From assembly GCA_001051155.2 (NCBI GenBank), contig JYIP02000004.1, positions 2,164,383 through 2,228,382 of the forward strand: a DNA stretch of 64,000 nt, read 5' to 3'. Positions 1 through 12,540 of this stretch are shown here, piece by piece. Positions within the stretch are counted from its first letter, which is position 1. Each line of letters begins with the position of its first letter. Source of the DNA: Chrysoporthe austroafricana (taxonomy: Eukaryota > Ascomycota > Sordariomycetes > Diaporthales > Cryphonectriaceae). Below the pieces are notes generated by a model. The model ran no database searches, was not told the origin of the DNA, and worked only from the letters and a program-made list of their open reading frames with translations. Both the position numbers and the translations under genes were made by a program.

Positions 1-495
1 GAGATGACTTCACTGGGCGAAAGGGCGTCGCGTATTTGGAAGGGGGTAGAGCACGGATACCCGTGCGGCTTCTGCCGTAGAGGATTTCTCGGATCAAAAG
101 TCATACAGTGAAAGTATCACTTTTTCAGGGTCGGTGAAGACAAGGTAAAGGCGCATGTCTGGGGGTTGGACATAAGGGATCATAATGAAGTCGGGAGAAA
201 CGCTCATGTAAAGTCATCAAAAGGGACTTTCATGTTCGGATATGAGATGCCAAAGGCCAGATGGTCAGTCTCGACAACGACAATGCCGTGGCAGAGTATG
301 TTAGGAGCGGCGCAATTCTACTCACACATTTGCATAACCTCATATGTTTCAACATCGAATCTCAATGCCATTGATCATGGTATCTCTGTCCCGTTATCCC
401 GCCGACCATTTTCATGTCCAGTCAAACGCCGAAAATGCCACAAATTGACCTCCTTGCTCCGGCTCTTTGAAACCAAACACTCATCAGGAATGTGA
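1..495. other. Intergenic, left edge
   Basis: This stretch lies downstream of the nucleoporin gene, which is read leftward and stops at 496. It should hold that gene's 3' untranslated region. A 109-codon open frame on the plus strand (166-495) has no recognisable motif and an unbiased composition, so I see no gene here. Confidence 0.5.
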
Positions 496-3400
496 TTACT
501 CTAGATCCTCACTGAGCACCTCCTTGACAGCCTCAAGCAGTGAGATCACTTTCTCCTCTAACAGACTCACGCCCTCCACAGCCGTCTTCATGTTCTTCCA
601 ATCGGCTTCCCGCTGGCCCAGGGACACTAGTCTCTCGCGCAGCATTTTCCTAGTCGATAGCCAATAGTCCACGCATTCCAGTACCGTAGCCGAATCCCAA
701 GACACCTCTGGGATCTCGCGGTTGAAATTCGTTCTGTATCCGCTTAAAACGCGTGTCAGAAGTGCAAGAGAATTGATCTCCGAGACACCCAGTAGGGTGA
801 CGAAGTGAGCACCCCGCGCAGCTGTCCTGCTCATGCCTGGTGCTTCTATACGCTCGGCACTGCTGTCTAGCAGGTTAGGGAACTGATTGAGAACGTACGC
901 GACCTCGGTGGCGATATTCGGTCCCAGCCCTGGCGCGGACAGAACGTTGAGAAGTAGCGGGAGAATACCCTTCGCCCAGATATCATAGCAACGTTGGGCC
1001 CCTATGTTGTCTGCGAAAGGCTTCACGTTGGGTTCTTGAATGCGGGCTGTGATACTGGCTGCAGCGATCTGAGCTAGTAAGCCGTCGGACGCAAGGTGCT
1101 CAGCAATCGCCGGAACATTGGACAATTGTAGTAGAAACAGTATGCTGAGCTCGCCATAGATGGGATCGCCGTTGATCGCAAACTTGTCGGCCCAGGAGTA
1201 CAGAGATAGCGCGGCTCGCCCAACGTCCTCTGAAATCATGATGCTCAAGATCTCACTGGAATACTCGTCTATGGTCGGTAGGCACAAACACGCTTGGAGG
1301 ATAGCGGTGATGAGGGCCAAATCTTCCGGTAAGACTGCAACCTCCGTATCGTGAATGAGTGAGACCAAGGAGCGGAAGCCCTGGGCCACGATTCGGTGTA
1401 GAATGTTAAAGACACACTGTGTGACTTCGACGAGCCTACTGTCATTCGCTCTATTGTGGTTGTTTATTGATCTTGTTGACGAGGCACCATATGCTCGAAG
1501 TGCTACATAGAGCATTCTAAGCATCGTTCTCCAATGTTGAATCTGTTCGGGCACCAGAGGATTCTCGATGCTGCTCATAGTAGCCCACGCCGTGATTAGG
1601 AGCTCAGCGGCGTCTCTGGCTGTCAGCGAAGTAGGTGGAAGACGTTGCATAATCACCAGTGCAAGATTTGCACGGGACCTCGTGATTCTCAGGAAGATCC
1701 GTTCGGGGCCTTGATTAGTTCGGTTGCAGTCAAGACATTGTCTCGCGACTTGCATCATCTGAGTAGTGATCAAGTGCTCATTCGCTGGAAGACAACTGCT
1801 GAGTTCAAGTAGTAGGAACTCCCAGGCATGGAAGAGAGCCTGGGAAAATAATCAGTCTTGTGATCTGCGCCAAAAGATTCTAGATATAACCAGGAAACTT
1901 ACCACTTGCGCATCCACGAGAGAGAGGTTGAGATTGGCAGCCTCCATCTCGTCCCTAAAGCCATTCCTCTCTCGTGGTCCAGTCCAGCCCGGATCAAAAA
2001 TGAGCATCTTGTCAGCAACATCAAGAGCGTAATAGTAGTCTTTGCCAAGCTCTCTAGGTAACAGGAGCGTTCGCTGAAAGCTTTGAAGTGAGAATCCTGG
2101 GTATTGCTTCGAGAAGTTCTTCGCAAAGTTGGCATGCAAGGAACTGTTGTAGCCAGACACCATTACACCGTCTCGTAGGTAGTAATCGATGTCGTTAGCG
2201 AGTTCTCGAGCGAATTCTTTCTCGCGGCCCGTCTTTCGTAGATGGTAGAGATGCATTGCGAATGCTTCTGCGATGTAAGCCGCGATACGCGCTTCGTCAC
2301 ACGCTCGACTGGCATTTGCCTTTACGGTCGTAGAGATTGGTTTGAGGTCTCGAACATACGCTCGAAGCTCGTCGAGGCAACTATTGTCCTCTTGCGAAGC
2401 AAATACAGTCCATTGCCAGTAGTTGTGAGCTGAGGTGAGGAGGTCCAAGATCGCCAGAGTCTCTGAGGTGGGCAACGTGCTGATCGATCGCAGGCGTGTT
2501 ACGGCGGTCTTGAGAATAGAGTCCGGTGCCAATTTGGACATCTTGCCATTGCTGCCTAGAGCCTCGCGTGGAGTCTTGCCTGTCAATAGGCAATTCGCCA
2601 TCCAATGTTGTCCGTTACGCATGATGGTAGAAAAGAATACCCACGCGTTCTTGGACTCTACCGGCCTATCAAAAGGCTTGTCTAGTTTCGAAATTGTCTG
2701 CAAGAACGATCGCGAAATCTGTGGTCCCAGATAACCGAGTAGTGATGGCGTTTCGCTATCCTCTCGACTAATTCGCTCAGCCAGAGCACCAAGAAGAGAC
2801 AGTGTGGAATCTCTGTAAATCGTGTCTTTCGCACAAAGACGGGCTAGCAAAGAGGAGCACTTTAGAAGCTGCCCTTCTATTGCAGTTGCTGGCATTTGTT
2901 TGAGATTCGCAACTCGTATGAGCGTCGTTGTGAACTCTAGGACAGCAATCTGTCGATTTGAAATAGTTCTTGTCCGTCTCTGGTACAGCGTTGAGTCAGG
3001 CAGACCCAACGCCACCAGCATCGAAGCCAGCATCGGCTGGAACCTCAATGATGAGGGAGCTGAGGATAGAAACCCGTCAATGATATAATGTGCAGCGGAT
3101 TCCAGGAATGTTGTCAGTGGCTTCGGTCTCTTCTCGTCTTGTGAACCACCTGTACCTGTCGGACTGTTCGTGTCCTTTTCGTCGCTTCCAACGCCGATGC
3201 CAAGAGAATACGTGACAATTTTGGTTAGAACTGGAACCAGGTCGCCAAGAAGAACGCTGCGGTGGACTTCTGAAGGGAACCGCCAGGTCAGCGAATTCTC
3301 AAGAATATCGACAGATGTATGCGCAATCGACAGATTGACTTGAATGAAAGCTTTGTCGGAAGTTCCCTGCCAAACGTATTCATTGTCGGCAGCACGGCCG

Positions 3401-6151
3401 ACAGTCTTGGATCCCATTTTCCTGTGAACGGTACCCGCCACTGAGCTCTCAACCAAGCTAGAGAAAAAGTTCACAACCGTCACCAAGAGATCGAACTGTT
3501 CGTCAACGAGGTCAAGGGTGCTGGTGATTCTCGAAAGCTTCCCAGCTTTGGAAGCACTCATCAGAAGGTCGCAACGTGTCATGTACGACCACACTCTGCC
3601 TGGACAGATGGGTAAGATGGAGTCCAAAAACTGTAGGCAAGACACGATGACGCGAATGCCAGATGTCTCAAGATTCGCCAGGTCGCCATCAATATAAGAG
3701 TCTAACGTGTCCGTGACAACAGTAACAATGTCTTTGTGGGGTGGTAGGTCGCGGCCGGCTTGTTGCAGAACCTCCAGAGCGGCGGCGTTGCCCGTTGTAA
3801 AGGCATTCTTCTTGGCTGCCGCTTTGGCACCCTCGCAGCGGACAACAGTCGCTAGGAGCGATATCGCCTCTGCAAGGTCATCTGCTTCCAGTAGACCAAG
3901 AGCCAGGTCGTAGGAATCAGAGCTTAGATTTGTCTCCAGCCGCTTTCCTAAAAGTGCAAAGGTCGAATGAACATATTGCACCTGGACGATTCGACCAGAA
4001 TCAGACGCAAGTTGGCCTTGGCTTCCAGCAGGGATGCAGAAGGGCTCATCGCCTGCCACAAGACGTTTCCGCGACGGCAAAACGGAGAACAACGGGACGT
4101 CTCTAACAAGTTCCAGTTTGCCTAAGTCGGTCTCTTCTCCTGAGAATTCCCAAAAAGGATCAGGCAGGTGGAAGGTCAAAGCTGGAGTCTTAGCAAGGAT
4201 ATGTCCGAGCTCTGAGGCCGCATGCTCTGAAAAGGAGGTGGATATTATCTTGCAAAGGCTGGTGAACGGCGTGAATTCGTAAGGCCACCTCAGCCAGACC
4301 TGCCCAAGATAGAATTGAGCAGTCAGAGGGTCCCTCATTGCTTTGACGACAACATCTTGCCTGGAACTCAAAGTCTTCCCGTTGCAGATATCCCAGTATC
4401 CGCGACCTGCCGAAAGGACTGCAAAGAATGTCGAGATGGATTCAGATATATACCCGACCACGGGGAAACTGAAATTGAGGAAATCGAGGAGGACAAAGCG
4501 CATTCTCGCTCCAAGATACGGACGAAAAGGTGCATTGTATGATTCTCCCAGACCAAGGGCCATCTCGGTTAAGAAACTGTGCATCTGACCTCCGGCGGTC
4601 ACAGCCATCGCCAACTGCTCAATGCGCTGCATGTCTTGTTGTTGCTGACTGTTGCCGAATACGGTATTCAGGAACTTGTCGTATGACTGAGACTCCATGG
4701 ACACAATGCTCCCAGCAGATGAGCGTCTTCCAACTCCGGGCCGGGCTTCAACATGCTGTACCTCGCGTTCGAACCCTTCCTGTGCCTGTCGATTTTGCTG
4801 CAGGTCTCTCCTCTCTTGCCGCTCATGGTGTGACCCGAGCATCTGCTGTACAATCAGAGTCCAAGAGAAGATGACTGGACCAGCTGTGATAAGACCTGCA
4901 TTGGCTGCGTTGTTGATGGTCTCATCAATTTGTTTCAACACCTCCTCCGAAGTAATGTAAGAGTCCTCGTCGGGGTAAAGGGTCACCTCGGAGTCGCCAT
5001 CGAGGAAGGGAACTGATCTTGGAAGGTTGAGAAGCTTCATCGATATGACACAGACGAGAGACTTGATCGGCCGCAGGATTTCGGCGGTCTGATCGTCCAT
5101 ACCCTGCAACTGATCCAGGAAACCATAGGTATTGATGAAGTCGAACCAAGCAGAAACGACCTGTGCGGGGAGAAAAGTGTCGACAAGATCGATGACCTGA
5201 AAGATAGACGATAAAAGATGCAGGGTCTCCGTTACCACCGTCCTGACCCAATCAAGCTCAAGATCCATACCGCCCAATACGCTTGATGGTCCATTGTCGG
5301 CGCGGTCTATGTAGCCTGGCAATAGCTCAAGGTATTTGCTCAAGAGCTGTTCACGTCTCGCGTGCCTCACTCCCGCCAGATTAGCGTCGCCAAAAGTTGT
5401 CTGTAGCAGTTGTTGGCGCAATGCTGCTCTCGTCCCTGCCAGCCTTGCGTTTGCGTGTTCGAGCATTAGGTTCAGCACGTTGTCGACAAACATCATGAAG
5501 TGGCGCCGTTCGGACATGTAAGTCTCGAGCATCCGCCGGCGTCTGCTTGCCTCAGTATTGAAAGTTGACCATATTGTTTCCACATCCACAGTGTCAGCCG
5601 CATTGACAGACGCCAGAAGGGAATTCGCTTGCGTGCCATCCGCGCCAACAGCTTGCTGGAGATTTATGGCGTCTTGCGTCGAGAGAGGGCCAGACAGATG
5701 GTTCTGTGGGCGATTCTGGAACTCGAGCGTGACGATGCGCAAGGCGGCCACCTCATTGATGTCGACATTCTGGCTCAACCACAGAGCGTCCTCCCTGAGG
5801 ACCTTGATGTCGTACTTATCGTTCTGGGTAGGGGTGACATTTATAGCGGCCGTCCGGGTCTCGAAATCGGATTTGCTTGTGGCATCGGGCTTTCCAAATG
5901 CCTGGGAGGGGTCCTGGATCAAGGCGTGAACGTGAGTGTCTCGCAGGAAGTCGGAAACGGCATCGCATAACAAACGGTCGTCGGAAGGATCTTGCAGGGC
6001 TGGTGCAACTAGTTTCCAGGAGCTGTTGCATTGTCAGAAGGATTCGTAAGTATGGCAGACGAAAGCGAGCAGATACATACAGCAGTACTCTGTCACCCTT
6101 CAGACATTGGTTCAAGGAAGGAAAGTAAGCAGCGTCTGGTGGTGAGGCCAT
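496..6151 (-). CDS. nup192: Nucleoporin NUP192 (NUP205 family)
   Basis: Large scaffold nucleoporin of the inner ring of the nuclear pore complex, where the family binds NIC96 and other adaptor nucleoporins. Three exons on the minus strand: 6151-6081, 6022-1903 and 1839-496, joined by 58- and 63-nt GT..AG introns that keep phase, giving about 1844 residues, close to the usual NUP192/205 size. The product is almost wholly alpha-helical without catalytic motifs, as expected of an alpha-solenoid. The first exon (starting MASPPDAAYF) splices to SWKLVAPALQDPSDDRLLCD; the last junction gives LSLVDAQV-ALFHAWEFLL. I chose the ATG at 6151; another in-frame ATG lies six codons upstream at 6169. It is transcribed away from trp-1 across a 750-bp shared upstream region. 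Family assignment rests on length, architecture and remembered similarity, not on an alignment. Confidence 0.85.
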
Positions 6152-6901
6152 GGTCGCAAGGCTCAGCAAGCAACGCTTGGAGTATTGTGACAGGCAGTCA
6201 TGGACAGCAGAGGTCAGAAAACAGAGGAGCTGTGACTGGACGGGTGGGAATGGTGGAGGGGGGGGACCTTGGAAGAGAAGAAGTGGTGGTCGTCGGGTTG
6301 CTGTCGAGTCGTGGGAAGCTCAGCAGGACGCGCTGGACGTGCATAGTAAAGCTTCCAGAAAATATCAATCCCGGCAGGCCCAATACCTGCAGTCCAGGGG
6401 ATGGGCTAAGTATACGGGCGTGACGGGCAGCTGGAGAGCTCTGACCACCAGACCGTTAGATAAGCGATAAACCAGGTACAAGGTACACGAAAATGGTTTC
6501 AAGGTTGCTAAATTTGAGTCTCTACCGCTAGTACTGGAGCTGCTCACCAGACAGCCAGACTTTGAAAGTGAGTTACCAGTGATTTGTCAATGCCCTCAAC
6601 AAGCCAGACGACTCACCCTGGGACCAGCCTCAAGAGTTCCAGGAGAACCTAAAACTGGTCGAGAAATCAAGCTAACGATCTTCTGAGGACGCCTGGACAC
6701 TGATTTGGCCAGCCAACATACATTTCTTTGTCCGCGGCAACATTGAAATCAGGGTGGCAGTTTAGTGACTCATTCTCACCTTGGCTGTTCTTCCCATCCT
6801 GCCCATTTTCTCGCCTCACTTTCGCGACCAGAGCAGGGTCTCGCAGGAACTTCATCCTGAAGGCTACGACCGCCTGATCTCGTCCTGAACCCTGATCTAA
6901 A
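6152..6901. promoter_or_regulatory. Divergent promoter region, nup192 / trp-1
   Basis: This 750-bp region separates the start codons of two genes read in opposite directions, so it must carry both promoters. It contains a perfect TGACTCA at 6766-6772. Several short open frames here have no family features and are ignored. Confidence 0.6.
6766..6772. promoter_or_regulatory. TGACTCA site (GCN4/CPC1-type)
   Basis: A perfect match to the bZIP target of fungal general amino-acid control (GCN4 in yeast, CPC1 in Neurospora, CpcA in Aspergillus), 130 bp before the trp-1 start codon. Tryptophan genes are classical members of this regulon, so activation on amino-acid starvation is a reasonable inference. 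A 7-mer can occur by chance; position and gene identity raise the odds. Confidence 0.55.
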
Positions 6902-9242
6902 ATGGCTGGGCTGGACCTGATAGATAACTCCCCCCATCATCCGGATCCCTCGCCACCCGTCGCTACGGCCTCCAACCTTATCCTCATTGACAACTATGAT
7001 TCCTTCACATACAATGTCTACCAGTACCTGGTTCTAGAAGGAGCTACCGTCACAGTATTCCGCAACGATCAGATCACCCTTGAAGAGCTGATTGCCAGGA
7101 AGCCCACGCAGCTGGTTGTCAGTCCTGGTCCAGGACATCCACAGACGGACTCTGGCCTCAGTCGAGATGCGATTCGTCACTTCGCGGGCAAGATCCCGAT
7201 ACTCGGGGTCTGTATGGGACAGTAAGTCCTGATTTGGAAATCGATTATATGTTTGCTCTTGTGCTGACAAGCGAGACAGACAATGTATCCTCGATGTCTA
7301 CGGAGGTGATGTCAACCAGACCGGCGAAATCTTACACGGCAAGACATCGCCCTTGTGTCACGATGCCAAGGGTGTTTACTCAGGTCTATCTCAGGGTCTT
7401 CCTGTCACTCGCTATCATTCCCTCGCCGGCACTCACGTGTCATTACCACAATGTCTAGAGGTGACCTCCTGGGTTGCCAAGGACGATGGTACTCAAGGGG
7501 TCATCATGGGAGTTCGCCACAAGGAGTTCACAATAGAGGGAGTTCAGTTCCATCCAGAGAGCATTCTTTCAGCCGACGGCAGAGCCATGTTCAAAAATTT
7601 CCTTCTTACCCAAGGAGGTACCTGGGCCGAGAGTCAGCGACTGCAGAAAGGCGCGACAGTAAATGGCGCGCAGACTTCCTCAGCCACGCCAAAGAAAAAT
7701 AATATCCTCCAACAGATCTATGCTCAGCGGAAGATTGCTGTCGCTGCACAGAAGATGATTCCGTCCCAAAGAATGCCAGACCTGCGAGCTGCCTACGAGC
7801 TCAATTGCGCCCCGCCACTAGTTCCGTTTGTCAAACGTCTACGGCAGTCCCCTTTTGACGTCTCCCTCATGGCTGAGATCAAAAGGGCGTCACCGTCAAA
7901 GGGCGTCTTTGCCCTCGATATCAACGCCCCTACGCAAGCCAAGAAGTACGCGCTAGCGGGTGCGAGTGTCATCTCAGTTCTGACCGAGCCTGAGTGGTTT
8001 AAGGGCAGTATTGAAGATCTTCGAACGGTCCGACAGGTCCTGAATGGCATGCCGAATCGACCAGCCATACTTCGGAAGGAATTCGTGTTTGACGAGTATC
8101 AGATTCTTGAAGCGCGCCTTGCAGGTGCCGACACCATCCTCCTCATTGTCAAGATGCTTGATACAGAGCTACTCGAGCGACTTTACAAGTATTCGTTGTC
8201 TGTCGGGATGGAGCCTCTCGTCGAAGTTCAGAATGCCGAGGAGATGGCCATAGCCGTCAAGCTCGGCGCGAAGGTCATCGGCGTAAACAACCGTAACCTT
8301 GAGACGTTTGAGGTCGACTTGGGTACTACGAGGAGCTTGCGGAGCATGGTTCCAAAGGAAACCATCATCTGCGCCCTCAGCGGTATTAACTCCCACCAGG
8401 ACGTCCAGGACTGCAAGAGTGATGGTGTCAATGCTGTCCTCGTGGGGGAGGCGATCATGCGGGCTCCAGATACGTCCAAATTTATCCGAGAACTCTGCTC
8501 GGGTGTAGCAGCACCTCAAGCAAAAGCCGAGACTCTACCACTTCTTGTGAAGATCTGCGGGACGCGCAGCGCTGAAGCTGCGGTCCAAGCCGTAAGAGCA
8601 GGAGCAGATATGGTGGGCATGATATTGGTGCCTGGCACGAAGCGCTGCGTCTCCCATGAGACCGCCCTGGCTATTTCACACGCAATCCACGAGAAGCGTA
8701 CCTTAAGGTCCGCCGCGGCATCAGATGGGGCTTCTAATACGGCTGTGGACTTCTTCTCTATCGCCAAGCGTACACTGACGAGCAAAGGCCCGCTTCTTGT
8801 CGGCGTGTTCATGAACCAGTCATTGGAAGAGGTACTTGAGAAGCAGAAGCTGTATGATCTCGACGTCGTTCAGCTACATGGAAAAGAGCCTGTCGAGTGG
8901 GCTCACCTCATTCCTGTTCCAGTCATTCACAAATTTGAACCAGGCGAGCCCGGCCTGGGAACCCGCGATTATCACGTGGTTCCTTTACTGGACTCTGGCT
9001 CGGGGTCTGGACAGCTGCTGGACCAAACTACCGTCCGTACGGAGCTCGAGAAGGATGGTAATTTAACGATCTTGTTCGCTGGCGGACTCAACCCTGACAA
9101 CGTTGCAAAGATCGTGGGCGCTGTCGGTCCTCTCTCCTCGAGGATACTCGGCGTCGATGTAAGCAGCGGCGTTGAAGAAGAGGGGCAGCAGAGTTTGGAG
9201 AAAATCGGAGCTTTCGTCAAAGCAGCCAAGGCCATCAGGTAG
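6902..9242 (+). CDS. trp1: Trifunctional tryptophan biosynthesis protein TRP1/TrpC
   Basis: Cytosolic fused enzyme supplying three activities of tryptophan synthesis: the glutamine amidotransferase subunit of anthranilate synthase, indole-3-glycerol-phosphate synthase and phosphoribosylanthranilate isomerase. Two exons, 6902-7221 and 7280-9242, with a 58-nt intron whose removal restores the nucleophile motif GVCMGQQCI; 760 residues, the normal fungal length. Domain order: amidotransferase (about 25-215; [18 protein letters not shown], Cys104, His198-Pro-Glu200), IGPS (about 240-500; [13 protein letters not shown] with Lys308) and PRAI (about 528-760; VKICGTRS with Cys533, [21 protein letters not shown]). 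All catalytic motifs look intact. The anthranilate synthase large subunit would be encoded elsewhere. A TGACTCA element upstream suggests cross-pathway control. Confidence 0.97.
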
Positions 9243-10894
9243 AATTATTCGGCACTGTTCCAATATGACGCACTTACAATAGATGTTATCGACGAATGCT
9301 GTGTAATTTCAAGGCATGTTGTGAGGTCCACATCTTCCTACTTTTCAGGGTTTGGGACATATGTGTGCATATCCAGCTGATAGTAGCATGACTTATCTTT
9401 TCTTAACACTGTCCAGCGGCTAGCTACTGTGTTTATGCAGGCAGTGGCTTGTAGGTTCACTAAGGGCGAGGAACATGCATGTCTTGTCTCCATCCACCTG
9501 GTATCGACTCCTCACTTTCCAGGTATCCAGTCAATCGACGGTGAGTTTGTTTTTATTTCTCTATCATCATTGGATGGCTTCTAGTATGGTCATACATAGA
9601 CTTCATACACCCGCCGTGACGCCGCCCAAGCCAAAGCGCCCTTTAAGCAGCTTATCCACGCGTTCAGGCAGGAGCCCGAGCCTCACCACAACGTCGTCGT
9701 CTTCAACGACTTTGCTACCGTAACCGACTCGCCAGTCGTTTTGCCGGTGGCTAAATTTGTGCAAAATTGCGCTTCAGCCTCTGAATTCAAGGTTGCGTGG
9801 GACTAGAGCATCGACGGCTGAAGCGGCGTCGATAGAAGGATCGCCACGCGCTCGGCCGGGCTGAGGAGAAAATCGAGCATCCACGGGCCGGCAAACGCAA
9901 GGTCTCCTGGCCACGGTGGGCTAGGAGAATGTGTACAAGGTTTACGCTCTGTGAGAGAGAGAGAGTGTGTGAGGGAGGAGGGAGGGAGGCAAAAAGAAGG
10001 TGAAGAATAAGTACTTGCCAATAAGGAAATTCGGCCACCATGCGCAGGCGAAACTCGTTTCGTTGACGAACACCCAATAAGTGGATCATGCTATAGGCTT
10101 GAACAGCACGAGAAATGGTCTCCTCGCAGGCACGTTCTTACTGTTCCAGATTTTGCTCACAAAATTACTCAAGTCAAGCGTTTGCAGTAGCTTGCTCTTG
10201 ATCAGAATATGCCACAGAGGTCATCTTACGCGTCAAATATCAGAACACTCCCACTGGCGCTTTCTTCTTTACTCGTCCTCGCTTAAGCTTTTTTACTTCA
10301 AGCTATCACCTGAAGAAAACATTCTCTTCAGCAATCTCCGTGAGACAACGTCGCAAGGGACAATATCCCTTAAGGTGAGCGGCATCGTGGTTGAACACTC
10401 GGAAGACGGACCTTCTGTCCGCAACTCTGGTGCCCTCCTCCTCCAATTAAGTCAGCATCTCTGTGAATCATCTTACAATTTTGAACAGGCTTTCCTGTTC
10501 CTCCTTTTGCAGTACATGTTGTCTTATTTCTAACCCATACTTTTAGCAGCCCACCGAATTACGTCCTGCCTAATCAAACAAGACCAAAATCAATTGGAAA
10601 CGGACTTTATTTCTTTTCCACATTTCGTACTTCGGAAAGGAGGCCTCAGAGACCCATGATCTACGAACGCTGTTGCTCAACCATTCCATTCGTCTCAACA
10701 CCAGGCCAGGACTTCCAATTCCAGCACATCGCCAGGGGGTCCGAACCACTGTCACCAGCACATTTTTGCTTACCCTCTCTCAATAATTCAGTATCGAAGC
10801 CTATCTTAGCTAGTCTTCTGCTGTTGATCGAATCGAGAAGAAACAAACAACCTCTTTATTCCAAAACTCCTTCATCTCCGATCTACTCAACATC
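9243..10894. other. Intergenic, trp-1 to BRCT-WGR gene
   Basis: This 1.65-kb gap holds the trp-1 3' region, a possible small two-exon gene (9475-9806, listed separately), a GA/GT-rich run near 9950-9985, and a C/T-rich leader just before the next start codon. A 150-codon open frame at 10081-10533 is Leu/Ser-rich without recognisable motifs and is not called. Confidence 0.4.
9475..9806 (+). CDS. Possible small spliced gene, unknown
   Basis: Removing a 59-nt GTGAGT..TAG intron (9541-9599) joins a 22-codon ATG exon (9475-9540) in phase to a 68-codon frame ending at TAG 9804-9806, giving a 90-residue protein. The second exon reads like coding sequence: codon third positions are mostly C or G and the peptide includes HAFRQEPEPHHNVVVFNDF and FVQNCASASEFKVAWD. 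No signal peptide or known domain is seen. It could equally be the tail of a decayed gene, because the first exon is short and weakly supported. Confidence 0.3.
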
Positions 10895-12540
10895 ATGCAG
10901 TCTCTCAACTCGATCGTCGTCTTCATCGTCGGTAACCTTGGCGAGGACGCCTTCGTCACCGCGGACTGGTCGAATCCCCAGAAAATTGCCGCAGAAATCA
11001 AGAGAGCCGGTATGCGCCAAGTCGGCCAGGTGTGCAGAGCCGTCACGCACCTCGTCGTCAGCCGAAGCGCTTTCAAAGACAAAGTTCCCGAAGGTACATG
11101 AATTTCTCGAGCCCGGTCGACTGAAATGAAATTCTCTTCTTCTTTGGGACTAACGCTACAGGGTCTATAGTCAGGAAGATTCTGGAAATGAGGCCGAGCG
11201 AAAGAAAGCCTGCAATCGTAACGTGGGATTGGTTAGACGACGTAATCACGGACAAAAAGTATTACAGACATTACGAAGTGTATGATCCAAGCAAGCCTCG
11301 CGATATCGACGCCATCAACGCGATGCGCTGCAAGAAGAAGAAGGCCGCAGGGAGCAGCAAGCAGGCATCTTCAGGTGCCGAGGACGTCACTGCTTCCCAC
11401 AAGGCTATCCAGAGGACTGCTCAGAACACCAGCCAGCAAGGTGGAGACTTGTCAGCCCACGCCGAGAAGAAGATGATATTGTTGAACTCGATAGCCGATG
11501 CAGTCAGCCGAGAAAGCGGCAAAGAGAGGGCGAAGATACTCGAGAGTCTGAACCCTGCTAAGGCAAGCACAAAGGAAACTGATAAGTCCAAGCCTGTGAC
11601 TAACAAGGAGAAGACAGTTGGCAAGAAGGAAGCGGTCTCGCATCAGAACATCAAGGACCACGTCAAAATGAGAGGCGTTCCGCCCCTTGACGATACACGT
11701 ACAACAAATGCTCATGAAGCCGTTCCGACCACTATCAAGAAGATTCTTGGCTTTGAAGATTTCAAGAACATCAAAACCTGGGTGGTAGCAGCAGCCCCTC
11801 GCCCTTTCAAAGACAAGAAGGACCAATTCCATTACTGTGTCGAGCTCAAGAACGGTAACTCGAAGTGGATCCTCAAGCTTGAGACGTCCACATCCGACTC
11901 TGTCAAGAAGGCATATCGGTTTTGGGGGGGCTTATATGACACAAAGCCTGGTGTGAAGATTGAGGAGACGAGAAATCCGACTGCTGACTTTCAGAAGGCG
12001 TTGGGGCAGTTCAAATCCTTCTTTCAGGGGAAGACAGGCTACAAATGGGATGAGCGCCTGTTAAGAGCTGGAGAGACCCAGCCAAAGTGGCGTTACGAGG
12101 TACCTACGAGGGGAAAGCCCACGGGCAGTGTTCCTCCCGAGTACACACCTGACCACCCCAAGTGTGTCAAGGTGGAGGACCTGGCACCTATCGGCTCAAA
12201 TCTTTTGGACGCCAATAAGCTGAAGAGAAGAACAGTTGAGGTATCCGATCGCACGCCCCAGGAGATCAAATACCCGATGGCCGGCTGGAATGGATCGATA
12301 CGCCGGAAGAAGGGAGACGAGACCAATATCCCACAGCGCCGGACGGAGTTGAAGAAGGGCCAAGCATCGAGTGTGCTGCAGACGAAGCGCAAAGCGGAGG
12401 ACACCCTCAGCTCGGAGCACAAAACCAAGGTTCAGAAGAGTGAGACGCAGTCGTCACCGCCAAAGAAGAGGATGGCAGAAGTGATGATCAACTCAGAGCA
12501 CCGTGACAATCCCAGGGGACTTGGCCACTACCGTCGATGA
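10895..12540 (+). CDS. BRCT + WGR domain protein lacking a PARP catalytic domain
   Basis: Two exons, 10895-11093 and 11162-12540 (68-nt intron with a CTAAC-like branch site), 525 residues. Residues 1 to about 110 form a BRCT domain: hydrophobic strand SIVVFIVGNL, AVTHLVVS, and the signature tryptophan in IVTWDWLDDVI. A Lys/Ser/Thr-rich linker follows, then a WGR-type domain at about 267-365 (HYCVELKNGNSKWILKLE, FWGGLYD at 320-326, ADFQKALGQFKSFFQGKTGY). The tail (about 380-525) is basic and disordered with NLS-like KKR clusters. BRCT and WGR domains together are typical of fungal poly(ADP-ribose) polymerases, but no PARP regulatory or catalytic domain follows before the stop. A nuclear DNA-damage or scaffold role is inferred only from the domains. 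Confidence 0.8.

Noticed and set aside
10081..10533. 150-codon plus-strand open frame with hydrophobic segments
   Set aside because: No recognised motif, unbiased codon use, and no splice partner; it is likely chance.
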